Positions 1-10,301 are shown, numbered from the stretch's first letter. The stretch: DNA of 64,000 nucleotides from Paractinoplanes pyxinae (GCF_026626335.1 NZ_JAPNTZ010000003.1:1-64000), one strand, 5' to 3'. Notes: generated by a model from the letters alone, not told the origin. Made by a program: numbers and translations.

Positions 1-1
1 C

Positions 2-47
2 CAGCCGAGGGCCGCCCCGATTTCGGGGTCGGCCCTCGGCTGCTTTT
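2..47 (+). terminator. Intrinsic terminator of the upstream gene
   Basis: A 13-bp arm (2-14) and its exact complement (30-42) enclose an inner CCCCGA/TCGGGG stem with a two-base loop. The structure is followed by TTTT at 44-47. It closes a gene lying before the window and separates it from the gene starting at 129. Confidence 0.85.
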
Positions 48-128
48 GTGTGTTCGTACCCGAGTAACTTTGAACGTCGAGGCAAGCCCGCCATGTCGAG
101 GGCCGGCCGTACCGGAAGGATTTGATCC

Positions 129-2840
129 GTGACTACTGGACCCCAGGACGAGGGCGACCGCCGCCCCCGCGACGAGGACCGTCAGGGCGGCCGTGGCCGC
201 GATGGCGATCGTGGCGGCTTCCGGGGCGACCGGGGCGGTGACCGTGACCGCGGCGGTTACTCCGGTGGCGACCGTGGCGGCTTCCGAGGCGGCGACCGTG
301 ACCGAGGCGGCGACCGTGGTGGTTACCGCGGCGGCGACCGTGACCGGGGTGGTTACTCCGGTGGTGGCGACCGTGGCGGATTCCGGGGCGGGGATCGCGA
401 CCGTGGTGGCTACCGCGGCGGCGACCGTGACCGGGGCGGCTACTCCGGTGGTGGCGACCGCGGCGGATTCCGGGGTGGTGACCGCGACCGAGGTGGCTAC
501 CAGGGTGGCGGCTATCAGCGTGACGACCGCCGTGGTGTGACCGGCGGCGACCGCGACCGTGGCGGCTTCCGCGGCGACCGTCCCCAGGGCGGCTTCCGCG
601 ACCGTGACCGTGGCGGCTACCAGGACCGTCCGCAGGGCGGTGGCTTCCGTGACCGTGGTGACCGTCCGCAGGGTGGCGGCTTCCGTGACCGTGGCGATCG
701 GCCGCAGGGTGGCGGGTTCCGCGACCGTGGCGACCGCCCTCAGGGCGGCGGCTACCAGGACCGTGGCCAGGGTGGCTTCCGCGATCGGGGTGACCGTCCG
801 CAGGGTGGCGGCTTCCGCGACCGCGGTGACCGTCCGCAGGGTGGCGGTTTCCGCGACCGCGGTGACCGTCCGCAGGGTGGCGGCTTCCGCGACCGTGGCG
901 ACCGTCCGCAGGGTGGTGGGTTCCGCGACCGCGGCGATCGTCCTCAGGGCGGCGGGTTCCGTGACCGCGGTGACCGTCCGCAGGGTGGCGGCTACCAGGA
1001 CCGTGGCCAGGGCGGCTTCCGCGATCGTGAGCGCGGCGGCTACCAGGACCGCGACCGTGGCGGCTACCAGGACCGGGGCGGCCGGCCGCAGGGCGGCGAC
1101 CGCGGCGGATATCAGGACCGCTCGCAGGGTGGCGGCTTCCGCGACCGTGGTGGGTACCAGGACCGCGGCCGTGACGACCGCGGTGGTTTCCGGGGTGGCG
1201 ACCGTCCGCAGGGCGGCGGCTACCGGGGCGACCGTGACTCCGGTGGCGCCCGAGGCAGCTACCAGGGCGGCTCCGGCGGCTACCGGGGCGACCGCGACCG
1301 TGGCGGCTACCAGGACCGTGAGCGCGGCGGCTACCAGGACCGGGGCGGCTTCCGTGACCGTCCCCAGGGCGACCGGCCGGGCAACCGCGGCGGCAGCGGC
1401 TTCCGCGACCGCCCGCAAGGCGACCGCCCCCAGGGTGACCGTCCGTACCGCGACCGTCCCCAGGGCGGCGACCGCGGCGGCTACCAGGACCGCGACCGCG
1501 GCGGATACCGCGGCGACCGTGGCCCGCGTGAGGGCGGCTTCCGCGACCGCGACGACCGTGGCCCCCGCGACCGCAACCGGGACGACCGTGGCTTCCGGGA
1601 CCGTGACGACCGCGGCTTCCGCGACCGTGGCGACGCCACCCCGGGCGTACGGGACGACCGCGAGAGCCGGCACCCGGCCAACGACGAGCGGGGCGACGAC
1701 CGTACGGCGTTCGTGGCCCCGGAGATCCCGGAGGACATCGAGGCGGCCGACCTCGACAAGGAGGTCCGCTCCGAGCTGCTGTCGCTGGCCCGCGAGATCG
1801 CCGACAAGGTCGCCCGGCACCTCGTCGCGGCCGGCCAGATCATCGACGAGGACGCCGAGCTGGCGCTGCAGCACGCGATTGCCGCGCGCCGCCTGGCTTC
1901 TCGGATCGCCGTCGTGCGCGAGGCCGTCGGCCTGGCCGCGTACGCCGCGGGGGACTGGACGACCGCCATCGCCGAGCTGCGCACCTACCACCGGATGACC
2001 GGGCGGCAGACGCACCTGGCCGAGCTGGCCGACTGCGAGCGCGCGCTGGGCCGGCCCGAGCGGGCGATCGACCTCTACCGGGGCGCCGACCTCGAGAAGA
2101 TGGACAAGTCGGGGGCGATCGAGCTGCTGATCGTGGCGGCCGGCGCCCGCACCGACCTCGGTCAGGCCGAGGCGGCGGTGGCGATGCTGCAGGTCCGCGA
2201 GCTCAACGCCGACGAGGACGCCGAGTGGGCGGCGCGCCTGCGTTACGCGTACGCGGACGCCCTGCTTGCCGCCGATCGGCGCGAGGAAGCCCGGGAATGG
2301 TTCACCCGGGCCGCCGCGGCCGACGACGAGGGACTGACCGATGCGGCCGAGCGCCTGCTCGAGCTCGACGGCGTGACCCTCGAGGACGAGGACACCGAGC
2401 CCGCCGACGGTGACCGGCGCAGCGGCACGACCGCGAACGAGGAGGAGGCCGAGTTCGACGGCGACGAGCGGGCTGCCCTCGACGAGGACGAGGACGACGA
2501 GTTCGACGGCGACGACGACGAGCGGGCCGCCCTCGATGAGAACGACGACGACGACGACGAGTTCGAGGACGCGGACGAGGACGACAAGCCCGCGGCCCTG
2601 GACGACGAGTTCGAGGACGACGACGAAGACGACGAGGACGCGGACGAGGACGACGAGGTGGTCGCCGTGGCCGACACCGACGTCAACACCGACCCGGTAG
2701 CCGTCGAGGACGTCGCCGAGGAGCTCGAGGCCGACGCCGAAGAAAAGGCGGACGCCGAGAAGGCCGACCCCGAGAAGGCCGACGCTGAGAAGGCCGACGA
2801 GAAGCGCGAGCAGGCCGGCCCGGACAAGACCGCGGAGTGA
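129..2840 (+). CDS. RGG-repeat, TPR-like, acidic-tailed protein
   Basis: The 903-residue protein has three parts. Residues 1 to about 525 are low-complexity Arg/Gly/Asp repeats ([22 protein letters not shown]) with regular Phe or Tyr, like eukaryotic RGG/RG RNA-binding regions. Residues about 540-750 are an alpha-helical tetratricopeptide-like region. Residues about 755-903 are Asp/Glu-rich and end in KADAEKAD repeats. The GTG start at 129 is chosen for the GGAAGGA Shine-Dalgarno at 114-120. The stop overlaps the HAD phosphatase start, so the two are probably coupled. TPR proteins occur at this position in relatives. The long RGG arm suggests nucleic-acid binding or condensate formation, but that is inference only. 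Confidence 0.85.
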   Translation: MTTGPQDEGDRRPRDEDRQGGRGRDGDRGGFRGDRGGDRDRGGYSGGDRGGFRGGDRDRGGDRGGYRGGDRDRGGYSGGGDRGGFRGGDRDRGGYRGGDRDRGGYSGGGDRGGFRGGDRDRGGYQGGGYQRDDRRGVTGGDRDRGGFRGDRPQGGFRDRDRGGYQDRPQGGGFRDRGDRPQGGGFRDRGDRPQGGGFRDRGDRPQGGGYQDRGQGGFRDRGDRPQGGGFRDRGDRPQGGGFRDRGDRPQGGGFRDRGDRPQGGGFRDRGDRPQGGGFRDRGDRPQGGGYQDRGQGGFRDRERGGYQDRDRGGYQDRGGRPQGGDRGGYQDRSQGGGFRDRGGYQDRGRDDRGGFRGGDRPQGGGYRGDRDSGGARGSYQGGSGGYRGDRDRGGYQDRERGGYQDRGGFRDRPQGDRPGNRGGSGFRDRPQGDRPQGDRPYRDRPQGGDRGGYQDRDRGGYRGDRGPREGGFRDRDDRGPRDRNRDDRGFRDRDDRGFRDRGDATPGVRDDRESRHPANDERGDDRTAFVAPEIPEDIEAADLDKEVRSELLSLAREIADKVARHLVAAGQIIDEDAELALQHAIAARRLASRIAVVREAVGLAAYAAGDWTTAIAELRTYHRMTGRQTHLAELADCERALGRPERAIDLYRGADLEKMDKSGAIELLIVAAGARTDLGQAEAAVAMLQVRELNADEDAEWAARLRYAYADALLAADRREEAREWFTRAAAADDEGLTDAAERLLELDGVTLEDEDTEPADGDRRSGTTANEEEAEFDGDERAALDEDEDDEFDGDDDERAALDENDDDDDEFEDADEDDKPAALDDEFEDDDEDDEDADEDDEVVAVADTDVNTDPVAVEDVAEELEADAEEKADAEKADPEKADAEKADEKREQAGPDKTAE
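624..1030 (+). repeat. In-frame 36-bp tandem repeat array ([12 protein letters not shown] units)
   Basis: About ten near-identical 12-codon units run here, in two blocks separated by a variant [16 protein letters not shown] unit. Synonymous differences between copies show the array is not a very recent single expansion. Copy number is likely to vary between strains, and the array is at risk of assembly collapse. Confidence 0.9.
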
Positions 2841-3841
2841 GCGACGACCTGGTAGGCGGCTACGACTTGGTCATCTTCGACCTGGACGGAGTCGTCTACC
2901 TGATCGACGAGCCGATCGCCGGCGCCGTCGAGGCCGTCGGGAAGCTGCGCGACCGGAAAACTCCGGTGGCGTACGCGACCAACAACGCGTCCCGGCGGGC
3001 GGCCGACGTCGCCGCCAAGCTGACCGGCATGGGTGTCCCCGCGGAACCGGCCGAGGTGCTCACCTCGGCCGGGGCCTCGGCCACCGTGCTGGCCGAGAAG
3101 CTGCCCGCGGGCTCACCGGTGCTGGTGGTCGGGGCGGACGCGCTGCGGGACGAGGTGCGGGAGGCCGGCCTCACCCCGGTCGAGTCGGCCGACGACGAGC
3201 CGGCCGCCGTCGTGCAGGGCTACGGCCCGGACGTCGGCTGGCGCGTCCTCACCGAGGCTGCGCTGGCCGTGCGGGCGGGCGCCCTGTGGGTGGCCACCAA
3301 CACCGACCGCACCCTGCCCAGCCCGCGTGGACCGCTGCCCGGCAACGGCTCGCTGGTGGCTGTGGTGCGCACGGCGCTCGACCGTGACCCCGACGTGGTG
3401 GTCGGCAAGCCGGGGCCGGCCCTGTTCACCACGGCCGCGTCCCAGTCGCACGCCCGGCACCCGCTGGCGGTCGGCGACCGGCTCGACACCGACATCCAGG
3501 GCGCCGTGGCGGCCGGACTGGACAGCCTGCTGGTGCTGACCGGCGTCAGCGGCCCGGCCGACCTGCTGGCCGCCGACGAGTCCAGCCGTCCCACGTACGT
3601 GGCCTCGGACCTTTCCGGCCTGTTCGGCCCGGCCGACGAGGTTCGGGTGCCGCTGGAGGCGGACGAGGCCGGTGGCTGGCGACTGACCCGCGACGGCGAC
3701 ACGGCGAAGCTGGACGGCTCCGGCGACCCGGTCGTGGCGCTGCGCCTGCTGTGCGCCGCCACGTGGTCCGGAGTGCCGCTGAGCGGCCTCCAGGCCACAT
3801 CGGACGCGGCCCGCGCCCTGCTGGAGCGCTGGAACCTCTAG
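2837..3841 (+). CDS. HAD-superfamily hydrolase, NagD/phosphoglycolate phosphatase-like
   Basis: The 334-residue protein begins with the HAD motif I FDLDGVVY (the nucleophile is the first Asp), has motif II as YATNNAS, and has [10 protein letters not shown] and [11 protein letters not shown] as motifs III and IV. This is the order of NagD-type (HAD-IIA) phosphatases. It probably dephosphorylates a small sugar or metabolite phosphate in the cytosol; the substrate is not readable. The GTG start overlaps the preceding stop by four bases. The last about 80 residues extend beyond the typical family length. The stop overlaps the convergent SCP2-like gene. Confidence 0.88.
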   Translation: MSDDLVGGYDLVIFDLDGVVYLIDEPIAGAVEAVGKLRDRKTPVAYATNNASRRAADVAAKLTGMGVPAEPAEVLTSAGASATVLAEKLPAGSPVLVVGADALRDEVREAGLTPVESADDEPAAVVQGYGPDVGWRVLTEAALAVRAGALWVATNTDRTLPSPRGPLPGNGSLVAVVRTALDRDPDVVVGKPGPALFTTAASQSHARHPLAVGDRLDTDIQGAVAAGLDSLLVLTGVSGPADLLAADESSRPTYVASDLSGLFGPADEVRVPLEADEAGGWRLTRDGDTAKLDGSGDPVVALRLLCAATWSGVPLSGLQATSDAARALLERWNL

Positions 3842-4173
3842 AGGAGCTTGCGCAGCTTCAGCAGGTCGAACGGGTTGGCCTTGACCTGGATCTGGCGCGA
3901 GGCGATGGCCCGGGTGATGTCGAGCCGGCCGGCGATCAGGGCCAGCAGGTCGTCGCTGTTCGCGATCAGCGCGATCTTCGCCTTCGGGTCGTCGCCGTCC
4001 GCGATATCGGTGAGCAGTCCGCCCGCGAGCTTGCCGTGGAAGGCCGTCTCGAGGTCGGGCACGCGGCACGCCAGCGTGCGGTCGAAGTCGAGGTGGCCGC
4101 GGGTCTCGGCATTGCGCTCGAGCCTTGCGGCCAGGTCGTGCAGAGCCTGCCGGCACTCGTCCACGGTGGCCAT
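3838..4173 (-). CDS. SCP2 sterol-binding domain protein
   Basis: This 111-residue soluble protein is a single SCP2-like lipid-binding domain. An N-terminal helix (residues 1-24) is followed by the strand-rich core, then the helical segment GRLDITRAIASRQIQVKAN with the family's closing 'I-G-D' style ending. It probably binds a hydrophobic ligand; no enzyme motif is present. The gene is convergent with the HAD gene (4-bp overlap) and divergent from the phasin-like gene at 4282. Confidence 0.75.
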   Translation of the reverse strand: MATVDECRQALHDLAARLERNAETRGHLDFDRTLACRVPDLETAFHGKLAGGLLTDIADGDDPKAKIALIANSDDLLALIAGRLDITRAIASRQIQVKANPFDLLKLRKLL

Positions 4174-4281
4174 CTGAACCCTTTCGTCACGACACCCGGT
4201 ACGCGTACCGCACCGTACCTCACGAAGTCCTGCGAACCGCCCGGTAGCGTGGCACCCGACGAGCCGCGAGAGGAGCGGAAC

Positions 4282-5118
4282 ATGCCGGACGCATGGCGGG
4301 CGTATCTGGAGATGGCGCTCGGACTGACCGAAGCACCGCGTAAGCGGGCCCAGAAGGTCGTGGGCGATGTGGTGAACCGTGGCGGCGCCACGGCCGCGCA
4401 GTTGCAGGGCCTGGTCGACGATCTGCTGTCGGCCGGCATGGCGAACCGTGAGGCACTGACCAACATCGTCCGCTACGAGGTGGACAAGGCGCTCGGCGTG
4501 GTCGGCCTGGCCACGGCCGAAGAGGTCACCGAGCTGACCACCCGCGTACGGGATCTGGAGCGGCAGCTGCGCGAGGCCGAGTCGCGCGCGCAGACCGGGA
4601 TCGCGGCCGACGCGCCCAGCGAGGGCGTGGGCGGCACCCGGATCGACGAGCCGGCTCCGCGGCCCCGGGCGGCCAAGAAGGCCGTGGCCAAGGCCGTTCC
4701 CAACGCGATGCCGTCGGCGGGCACCACCCCGTCGCAGCCGCCGGCCAACACGCCGCGCGAGGCCCCGGCCAAGAAGGCCGTCGCCGCTCCGTCGGCGAAC
4801 CCGCCGCAGGCGGCACCGGCCAAGAAGGCCGTCGCCAAGAAGACGGTGGCCAAGAAGGCCGTGCCGCCGCCGGACGAGGTGATCCCGGCCGACCAGAAGG
4901 CGACCGCGAAGATCGCCCCGGCCACGGCTCAGGCCGAGGCCCAGGGCGCGCGCCCGGCCAAGAAGACCGCGGCCAAGAAGGCGCCGGCGAAGAAGGCGGC
5001 CAAGAAGGCGGTGGCGAAGGCGACCCCACCGCCGCCGGCCGGCACGGCTGACTCACCCAACGCCGCCGTCCGCGACGCCGCAGCCGCCACCGAGCTGCCG
5101 CCGGCCACGGAGGCGTGA
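4282..5118 (+). CDS. Phasin-like helical protein with Ala/Lys-rich (AKKA) tail
   Basis: The 278-residue protein starts at ATG 4282, nine bases after an AGAGGAG Shine-Dalgarno. Residues 1-75 are a helical domain and residues about 78-100 a short coiled coil (TELTTRVRDLERQL), as in polyhydroxyalkanoate-associated phasins. The remaining about 170 residues are Pro/Ala/Lys-rich with many AKKA and AKKT motifs, like histone H1 or the HupB tail. It could bind PHA granules, DNA or polyphosphate; the sequence does not decide. A small Pro-rich ORF follows four bases downstream. Confidence 0.7.
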   Translation: MPDAWRAYLEMALGLTEAPRKRAQKVVGDVVNRGGATAAQLQGLVDDLLSAGMANREALTNIVRYEVDKALGVVGLATAEEVTELTTRVRDLERQLREAESRAQTGIAADAPSEGVGGTRIDEPAPRPRAAKKAVAKAVPNAMPSAGTTPSQPPANTPREAPAKKAVAAPSANPPQAAPAKKAVAKKTVAKKAVPPPDEVIPADQKATAKIAPATAQAEAQGARPAKKTAAKKAPAKKAAKKAVAKATPPPPAGTADSPNAAVRDAAAATELPPATEA

Positions 5119-5122
5119 GCCG

Positions 5123-5464
5123 ATGACGTTCCCGACGCCCGGCCCGACACCCGGCGGTTTCCGGCCCGGTCCGACGCCGGGCAACTTCCGGCCCGGGCCG
5201 CCGCCGGTGCCGCGGCCCCCGATGCACGCCCCGGGTCCGCACATCGCGCCGAGCCCACAGGGCGCCCCGAGCCCGCAGCCCGCGCCTCAAAGTGCGGTCG
5301 ACCCGGACACCGGCGAGATCGTGCGCGAGACCGGCCACCCCGCGGTCGACGCCGTGCTGAGCGCGCTCGAGAACGCATCCCGGCTCGCCCCGTCCGAGCA
5401 GATCGCCGAGTACGAGGCGGCTCACCAGGTTCTCCAGGAGACCCTGGCGAGCATCGACCGGTGA
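5123..5464 (+). CDS. Small proline-rich conserved hypothetical protein
   Basis: A 113-residue protein. Residues 1-55 are Pro/Gly repeats (TPGGFRPG, TPGNFRPG) and residues 65-113 form an amphipathic helix pair (VDAVLSALENA, EYEAAHQVLQETL). It sits between the phasin-like gene (4-bp gap) and tlyA, whose GTG start overlaps its stop. In other actinobacteria a small uncharacterised ORF often precedes tlyA. I do not recognise a function. Confidence 0.7.
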   Translation: MTFPTPGPTPGGFRPGPTPGNFRPGPPPVPRPPMHAPGPHIAPSPQGAPSPQPAPQSAVDPDTGEIVRETGHPAVDAVLSALENASRLAPSEQIAEYEAAHQVLQETLASIDR

Positions 5465-6309
5465 AGCGGGCCCGGCTCGACGCCGAGCTGGTGCGCCGCA
5501 AGCTGGCTCGTTCCCGCGAGCAGGCGGCGGCGCTGGTCGAGGCCGGCCGGGTGCAGGTGCGCGGCACGGTGGCCCGCAAGGTGGCCGCGATGGTCGACCC
5601 GGCCGACCCGATCCTGGTCACCGGGGAGGATCCGGCCACCGAGTACGTCTCGCGGGGCGGGCACAAGCTGGCCGGGGCGCTCGCCGCTTTCGGCCCGCGC
5701 GGGCTCGCCGTCGAGGGGCGCCGGTGCCTCGACGCCGGCGCCTCGACCGGCGGGTTCACCGACGTGCTGCTGCGCGCCGGGGCCCGCCAGGTGGTGGCGG
5801 TCGACGTCGGCTACGGGCAGCTGGCCTGGCCCATCCGCACTGATGACCGGGTCGTCGTGTTCGAGCGGACCAACGTACGGGCCATCACGCCGGAGTCGAT
5901 CGGCGGTCTCGTCGACCTCACTGTGGCGGATCTCTCCTTCATCTCGTTGCGGCTGGTGCTGCCCGCGCTGGCCGGCTGCACCGCTACCGACGGCGATCTC
6001 GCGCTCATGGTCAAGCCCCAGTTCGAGGTGGGGAAGGACAGGGTTGGTGCGGGTGGCGTCGTACGGGATTGGCAGTTGCGGGCGGAAGCAGTGCTCGACG
6101 TCGCGGCGGCTGCGTCCGAGCTGGGTCTGGGAGTGGCCGGGGTGACCGCCAGTCCGCTGCCGGGGCCGAGCGGCAACGTCGAGTTCTTCGTGTGGTTCCG
6201 CCGGGACGCCGCGCCCGCCGATCGAGCGGAGATCGAAGAAGTTGTCGCCGCCGGACCCGTGGGCAAGGTAGCTTCTGCCGGGCCGGAATCCCCCTTGGAG
6301 GACACATGA
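5461..6309 (+). CDS. tlyA: TlyA family rRNA (cytidine-2'-O)-methyltransferase
   Basis: The 282-residue protein begins with an S4 RNA-binding domain (residues 1-60: RLDAELVRRKLARSREQAA). An FtsJ-type SAM methyltransferase follows, with motif I CLDAGASTGGFTDVLL and the later LALMVKPQFEVG segment. TlyA 2'-O-methylates cytidines in 16S and 23S rRNA and is required for capreomycin sensitivity in mycobacteria. The GTG start overlaps the previous stop, and its own stop overlaps the nadK ATG, as in the conserved tlyA-nadK-recN operon. Confidence 0.95.
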   Translation: MKRARLDAELVRRKLARSREQAAALVEAGRVQVRGTVARKVAAMVDPADPILVTGEDPATEYVSRGGHKLAGALAAFGPRGLAVEGRRCLDAGASTGGFTDVLLRAGARQVVAVDVGYGQLAWPIRTDDRVVVFERTNVRAITPESIGGLVDLTVADLSFISLRLVLPALAGCTATDGDLALMVKPQFEVGKDRVGAGGVVRDWQLRAEAVLDVAAAASELGLGVAGVTASPLPGPSGNVEFFVWFRRDAAPADRAEIEEVVAAGPVGKVASAGPESPLEDT

Positions 6310-7199
6310 CGCGCTCGGCCCTGCTGGTCACGCACACCGGCCGGCGGCAGAGCACGCAGCACGCCCGGACGGTGGCCCGGGACCTGCTGGCGGCCGGTTT
6401 CGAGGTCCGCGTGATCGCCGAGGAGGTGGCCGACCTCGATCTGCCGCCCGAGGTGACGACGGTGGACGCGCCCACGCCGGCCGCGGCCGAGGGCTGCGAG
6501 ATCGTGCTGGCCATGGGCGGCGACGGCACGTTCCTGCGCGCGGCCGAGCTGGCCCGCCCGGTCAAGGCGCCGCTGCTCGGCATCAACCTGGGCAAGGTCG
6601 GCTTCCTGGCCGAGGCCGAGATCGACCACCTCGACGAGGCGGTCAAGGACGTGGTGTCCGGCAATTACAAGGTGGACGAGCGGCTGACGCTGGACGTCCG
6701 GGCCGAGTACGGCGGCCGCGTGATCGCCGAGTCGTGGGCGCTCAACGAGGTCAGCGTCGAGAAGGGCCAGCGCGCGCAGATGCTCGAGCTGCTGGTCGAT
6801 GTGGACGGCCGGCCCCTGGCCCGGTACGGCTGCGACGGCGTGGTGTGCGCGACGCCGACCGGTTCGACCGCGTACGCGTTCTCGGGCGGCGGCCCGGTCG
6901 TCTGGCCCGAGGTCGAGGCGCTGCTGCTGGTCCCGATCAGCGCCCACGCCCTGTTCAGCAAGCCCCTGGTGACCGCGCCGACGTCGTCGTTCGCGCTGAC
7001 CGTCGACCCCTACACCTCGTTCGCGGTGCTCTGCTGTGACGGTCGCCGCACCTGGGACCTGCCGCCGGGCGCGAAGGTCACCGTCGAGCGCGGTCAGCTT
7101 CCGGTACGCCTGGTCCGGCTGCAGCCGCGGCCATTCACCGACGTGCTCGTGGCCAAGTTCGCCCTCCCGGTGGAGGGATGGCGCGGCAACCGGCGGTAG
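6306..7199 (+). CDS. nadK: NAD kinase
   Basis: The 297-residue enzyme phosphorylates NAD to NADP. It shows the diagnostic GGDGTFLRAAE motif with the catalytic Asp, the LLGINLGKVGFLAE segment and the GSTAYAFSGGGPVVWP motif. ATG 6306 overlaps the tlyA stop (ATGA), giving a normal family length. It lies in the tlyA-nadK-recN operon. Confidence 0.96.
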   Translation: MTRSALLVTHTGRRQSTQHARTVARDLLAAGFEVRVIAEEVADLDLPPEVTTVDAPTPAAAEGCEIVLAMGGDGTFLRAAELARPVKAPLLGINLGKVGFLAEAEIDHLDEAVKDVVSGNYKVDERLTLDVRAEYGGRVIAESWALNEVSVEKGQRAQMLELLVDVDGRPLARYGCDGVVCATPTGSTAYAFSGGGPVVWPEVEALLLVPISAHALFSKPLVTAPTSSFALTVDPYTSFAVLCCDGRRTWDLPPGAKVTVERGQLPVRLVRLQPRPFTDVLVAKFALPVEGWRGNRR

Positions 7200-7252
7200 T
7201 CGGGGGCCACGCCGGTGGGCAAATGTCGGGGGTCACCGATACTGTCTGCCCT

Positions 7253-8983
7253 GTGCTGGAGGAACTGCGCATCACCGGGCTCGGCGTCATCGACGACACG
7301 ACGCTGCGGCTGACGGCGGGCATGAACGTCATCACCGGTGAGACCGGTGCCGGAAAGACCATGGTGGTGACCGGTCTGGGCCTGCTGTTCGGCGGCCGGG
7401 CCGACGCGGGCCGCGTCCGGGCCGACCCGGGCCGCGCGGTGGTCGAGGGCCGCCTGCGGCTGGCCGGCAAGCTGGCCGACGAGGTGACCACCCGCATCAC
7501 CGACGCCGGCGGCGAGGTCGACGACGACGGTTCGGTTCTGCTGAGCCGCACGGTCACCATCGAGGGCCGCTCCCGCGCCCACGTCGGCGGCCGCAGCATG
7601 CCGGTGGCCATGCTCAGCGACCTGGGCGAGCGGGTGCTCGCCGTGCACGGCCAGTCCGACCAGCTGCGCCTGCTGCGCCCGGCCGAGCAGCGGGGCGCGC
7701 TCGACCGCTTCGCCGGCCCCGAGCACGAGAAGCTTCTCGAGACCTATCGCGAGGCGTACGGGCGCTGGCGCGCCGTGGTCGACGATCTGACCGACCGCCG
7801 CCGCAACGCCCGGGCCCGCTCGCAAGAGGCCGATCTGCTCAAGCTCGGCCTCGACGAGATCAGCCGGGTCGACCCCCAGCCGGGTGAGGACGACGATCTG
7901 CGCAACGAGGTGCAGCGGCTCGAGCATGCCGAGGGCCTGCGGGTCGCCGCCGCCCTGGCCGCCCAGGCGCTGGCCGGCGGGGTCGAGGTCACCGAAGAGA
8001 CGCCGGACGCCACCCAGCTGCTGGGCACGGCCCGCCGCACGCTCGAGGCGCAGGCCCAGGTCGACCCGATGCTGGGCGAACTGGCCGCCCGCATCGAAGA
8101 GGCGGCCACCCTGGTCGGCGACGTGTCGTCCGAGCTGTCGGCCTATCTGGGCAGCCTCGACGCCGACCCGGCCCGGCTCGAGCAGATCTACGAGCGCCGC
8201 GCCGCGTTGCGCGCGCTCACCCGCAAGTACGCCGACGACGTCGAGGGCGTCATCGGCTGGGCCGAAGAGGCGCGGACGAAGCTGGCCGCGCTCGACTCGT
8301 CCGACGAACTGCTCGACGAGCTCGACAAGGAACGCCAGCGGCTCGAGGCTCAGGTGACCGAGCTGTCGACCCGGCTCACCGAGGCGCGCACCGAGGCCGC
8401 GGGCCGCTTCAGCGAGGCGGTCAGCGTCGAGCTCGCGGGTCTGGCCATGCCGCACGCGCGCGTCGAGGTCGCCGTGGTGCCGCGGGCGGCCGGCAAGGAC
8501 GAACCGCCGATGGGTCCCGACGGGGCCGACGAGGTCGAGCTGCGGCTGCTGGCCCACCCCGGCGCCCCGTCGCTGCCGTTGCAGAAGGGCGCGTCCGGCG
8601 GTGAGCTCTCCCGGGTGATGCTGGCTATCGAGGTGGTGTTCGCCGGGGCCGGTGGCCCCGAGACGCTGGTCTTCGACGAGGTCGACTCCGGCGTCGGCGG
8701 CACGGCCGCGGTCGAGATCGGCAAGCGGCTGGCCCGGCTCGCTCGCTCCCATCAGGTGCTGGTGGTGACCCACCTGCCGCAGGTGGCCGCGTTCGCCGAC
8801 CGGCACCTGGTCGTCGCCAAGGACACGGGCGGCGCCATCACCACCAGCGGCGTGCGCATAGTGGAAGAGACGGAACGCGCTCGCGAGCTGTCACGCATGC
8901 TGGCCGGGCTGCCCGATTCCGATCTGGGCATCGCCCACGCGGAGGAGTTGCTGGCCGTCGCGGGGCGTGAGAAACGGGTCTGA
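7253..8983 (+). CDS. recN: DNA repair protein RecN
   Basis: The 576-residue SMC-like ATPase acts in double-strand break repair. Walker A is GETGAGKT (about residue 32), the coiled-coil arms occupy the middle third, the ABC signature is KGASGGELSR and Walker B is ETLVFDEVDSGVGG. The GTG at 7253 is chosen because the protein then begins LEELRI, as in the family. An upstream in-frame extension of 25 codons lacks similarity. Confidence 0.95.
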   Translation: MLEELRITGLGVIDDTTLRLTAGMNVITGETGAGKTMVVTGLGLLFGGRADAGRVRADPGRAVVEGRLRLAGKLADEVTTRITDAGGEVDDDGSVLLSRTVTIEGRSRAHVGGRSMPVAMLSDLGERVLAVHGQSDQLRLLRPAEQRGALDRFAGPEHEKLLETYREAYGRWRAVVDDLTDRRRNARARSQEADLLKLGLDEISRVDPQPGEDDDLRNEVQRLEHAEGLRVAAALAAQALAGGVEVTEETPDATQLLGTARRTLEAQAQVDPMLGELAARIEEAATLVGDVSSELSAYLGSLDADPARLEQIYERRAALRALTRKYADDVEGVIGWAEEARTKLAALDSSDELLDELDKERQRLEAQVTELSTRLTEARTEAAGRFSEAVSVELAGLAMPHARVEVAVVPRAAGKDEPPMGPDGADEVELRLLAHPGAPSLPLQKGASGGELSRVMLAIEVVFAGAGGPETLVFDEVDSGVGGTAAVEIGKRLARLARSHQVLVVTHLPQVAAFADRHLVVAKDTGGAITTSGVRIVEETERARELSRMLAGLPDSDLGIAHAEELLAVAGREKRV

Positions 8984-9104
8984 CCAGCGGGTACGGCCAT
9001 GGCACCATGGCCGTGGGGAACTAGCGGGGCGAATGCCCCTTTTGTGGGTGAGATCGCGCATGTCGCGTGCCAGGGGTGTGACGCGGCGTGTCAGGATGGC
9101 CGTG

Positions 9105-10283
9105 ATGCGACTTCCCACCTTGCGCCGCGCGCGGAGCACCGATCCCGATGCCCTCGCCGGCACCGCCCGCCTCGACCGCCGGACCAAGCGTCTGACCGGT
9201 CGGTTGCGCCCGGGCGAGATCGCCGTGATCGACCACGTCGACATCGACCGGGTGGCCGCCGACGCGCTCGTCGCCGTCGGCGTGGCCGTCGTGCTCAACG
9301 CGAAGCCGTCGATCTCGGGGCGCTACCCCAACCTCGGTCCCGAGGTGCTCATCAAGAACGGCGTCGTGCTCATCGACGACCTCGGTGAGGAGATCTTCGA
9401 GAAGCTGCGCGAGGGCGATTCGGTGGTCGTCGACGGGGACACCGTGCTGCTCGACGGCGAGCCGGTGGCCACCGGCGTACGGCAGGACGCGGAAACCGTG
9501 GCCCGCTCGATGGCCGACGCCCGCGAGGGCCTGTCGGTGCAGCTCGAGGCGTTCGCCGCGAACACCATGGACTATCTGAAGCAGGAGCGCGACCTGCTGC
9601 TGGACGGCGTGGGCGTGCCCGAGGTGCAGACCCGCATCGCCGGCCGGCACGTGCTCATCGTGGTGCGCGGCTACGACTACAAGGACGACCTGGACGTCCT
9701 GCGGCCCTACATCCACGAGTACAAGCCGGTGCTGATCGGGGTCGACGGCGGAGCCGACGCGCTGGTCGAGTCCGGCTACACGCCCGACATGATCATCGGC
9801 GACATGGACTCGGTGACCGACGACGTGCTGCGCTGCGGGGCCGAGGTGGTCGTGCACGCGTACCCCGACGGCCGGGCCCCCGGGCTCGAACGCGTGCACA
9901 AGCTGGACGTGGCCGCGCTGACCTTCCCGGCCGCAGCCACCAGCGAAGACCTGGCCATGCTGCTGGCCGACGACAAGGGCGCCACCCTGATCGTGGCCGT
10001 GGGCACGCACGCCAACCTGGTCGAGTTCCTCGACAAGGGCCGCGGCGGCATGGCGTCGACGTTCCTGACCCGGCTCAAGGTCGGCGGCAAGCTGGTCGAC
10101 GCCAAGGGCGTGAGCCGGCTCTACAAGCAGAACATCTCCGGCTCGGCGCTGCTGCTCCTGGTGCTGTCGGCGACGGCCGCGATGGCCTCGGCGGTCGCCG
10201 TGTCGACGGTCGGGAAGGCGTATCTGACCGTGGTTTCCGAGTGGTGGGACAATCTGGTCTTCCAGCTCGGGCACCTCTTCTGA
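9105..10283 (+). CDS. steA: SteA-like cytokinetic ring protein
   Basis: The 392-residue protein has a thiamine-pyrophosphokinase-like core (VDGGADALVESGY, MIIGDMDSV) and one C-terminal membrane segment (residues about 345-370). This matches actinobacterial SteA (Rv1697 in M. tuberculosis), which works with SteB in cell separation with RipC-FtsEX in corynebacteria. ATG 9105 is preferred because AGGA lies eight bases upstream and the length fits; an ATG at 9096 is also in frame. The steB homologue starts 18 bases downstream. Confidence 0.88.
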   Translation: MRLPTLRRARSTDPDALAGTARLDRRTKRLTGRLRPGEIAVIDHVDIDRVAADALVAVGVAVVLNAKPSISGRYPNLGPEVLIKNGVVLIDDLGEEIFEKLREGDSVVVDGDTVLLDGEPVATGVRQDAETVARSMADAREGLSVQLEAFAANTMDYLKQERDLLLDGVGVPEVQTRIAGRHVLIVVRGYDYKDDLDVLRPYIHEYKPVLIGVDGGADALVESGYTPDMIIGDMDSVTDDVLRCGAEVVVHAYPDGRAPGLERVHKLDVAALTFPAAATSEDLAMLLADDKGATLIVAVGTHANLVEFLDKGRGGMASTFLTRLKVGGKLVDAKGVSRLYKQNISGSALLLLVLSATAAMASAVAVSTVGKAYLTVVSEWWDNLVFQLGHLF

Positions 10284-10301
10284 TCCTTACGGGGCATTGT
10301 C

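Noticed and set aside
559..1998. 479-codon plus-strand open frame inside the RGG gene
   Set aside because: Out-of-frame reading of the repeat array giving Ala/Val/Thr-rich sequence; no ribosome site or domain.
7094..8806. 570-codon minus-strand open frame
   Set aside because: Antisense shadow of recN.
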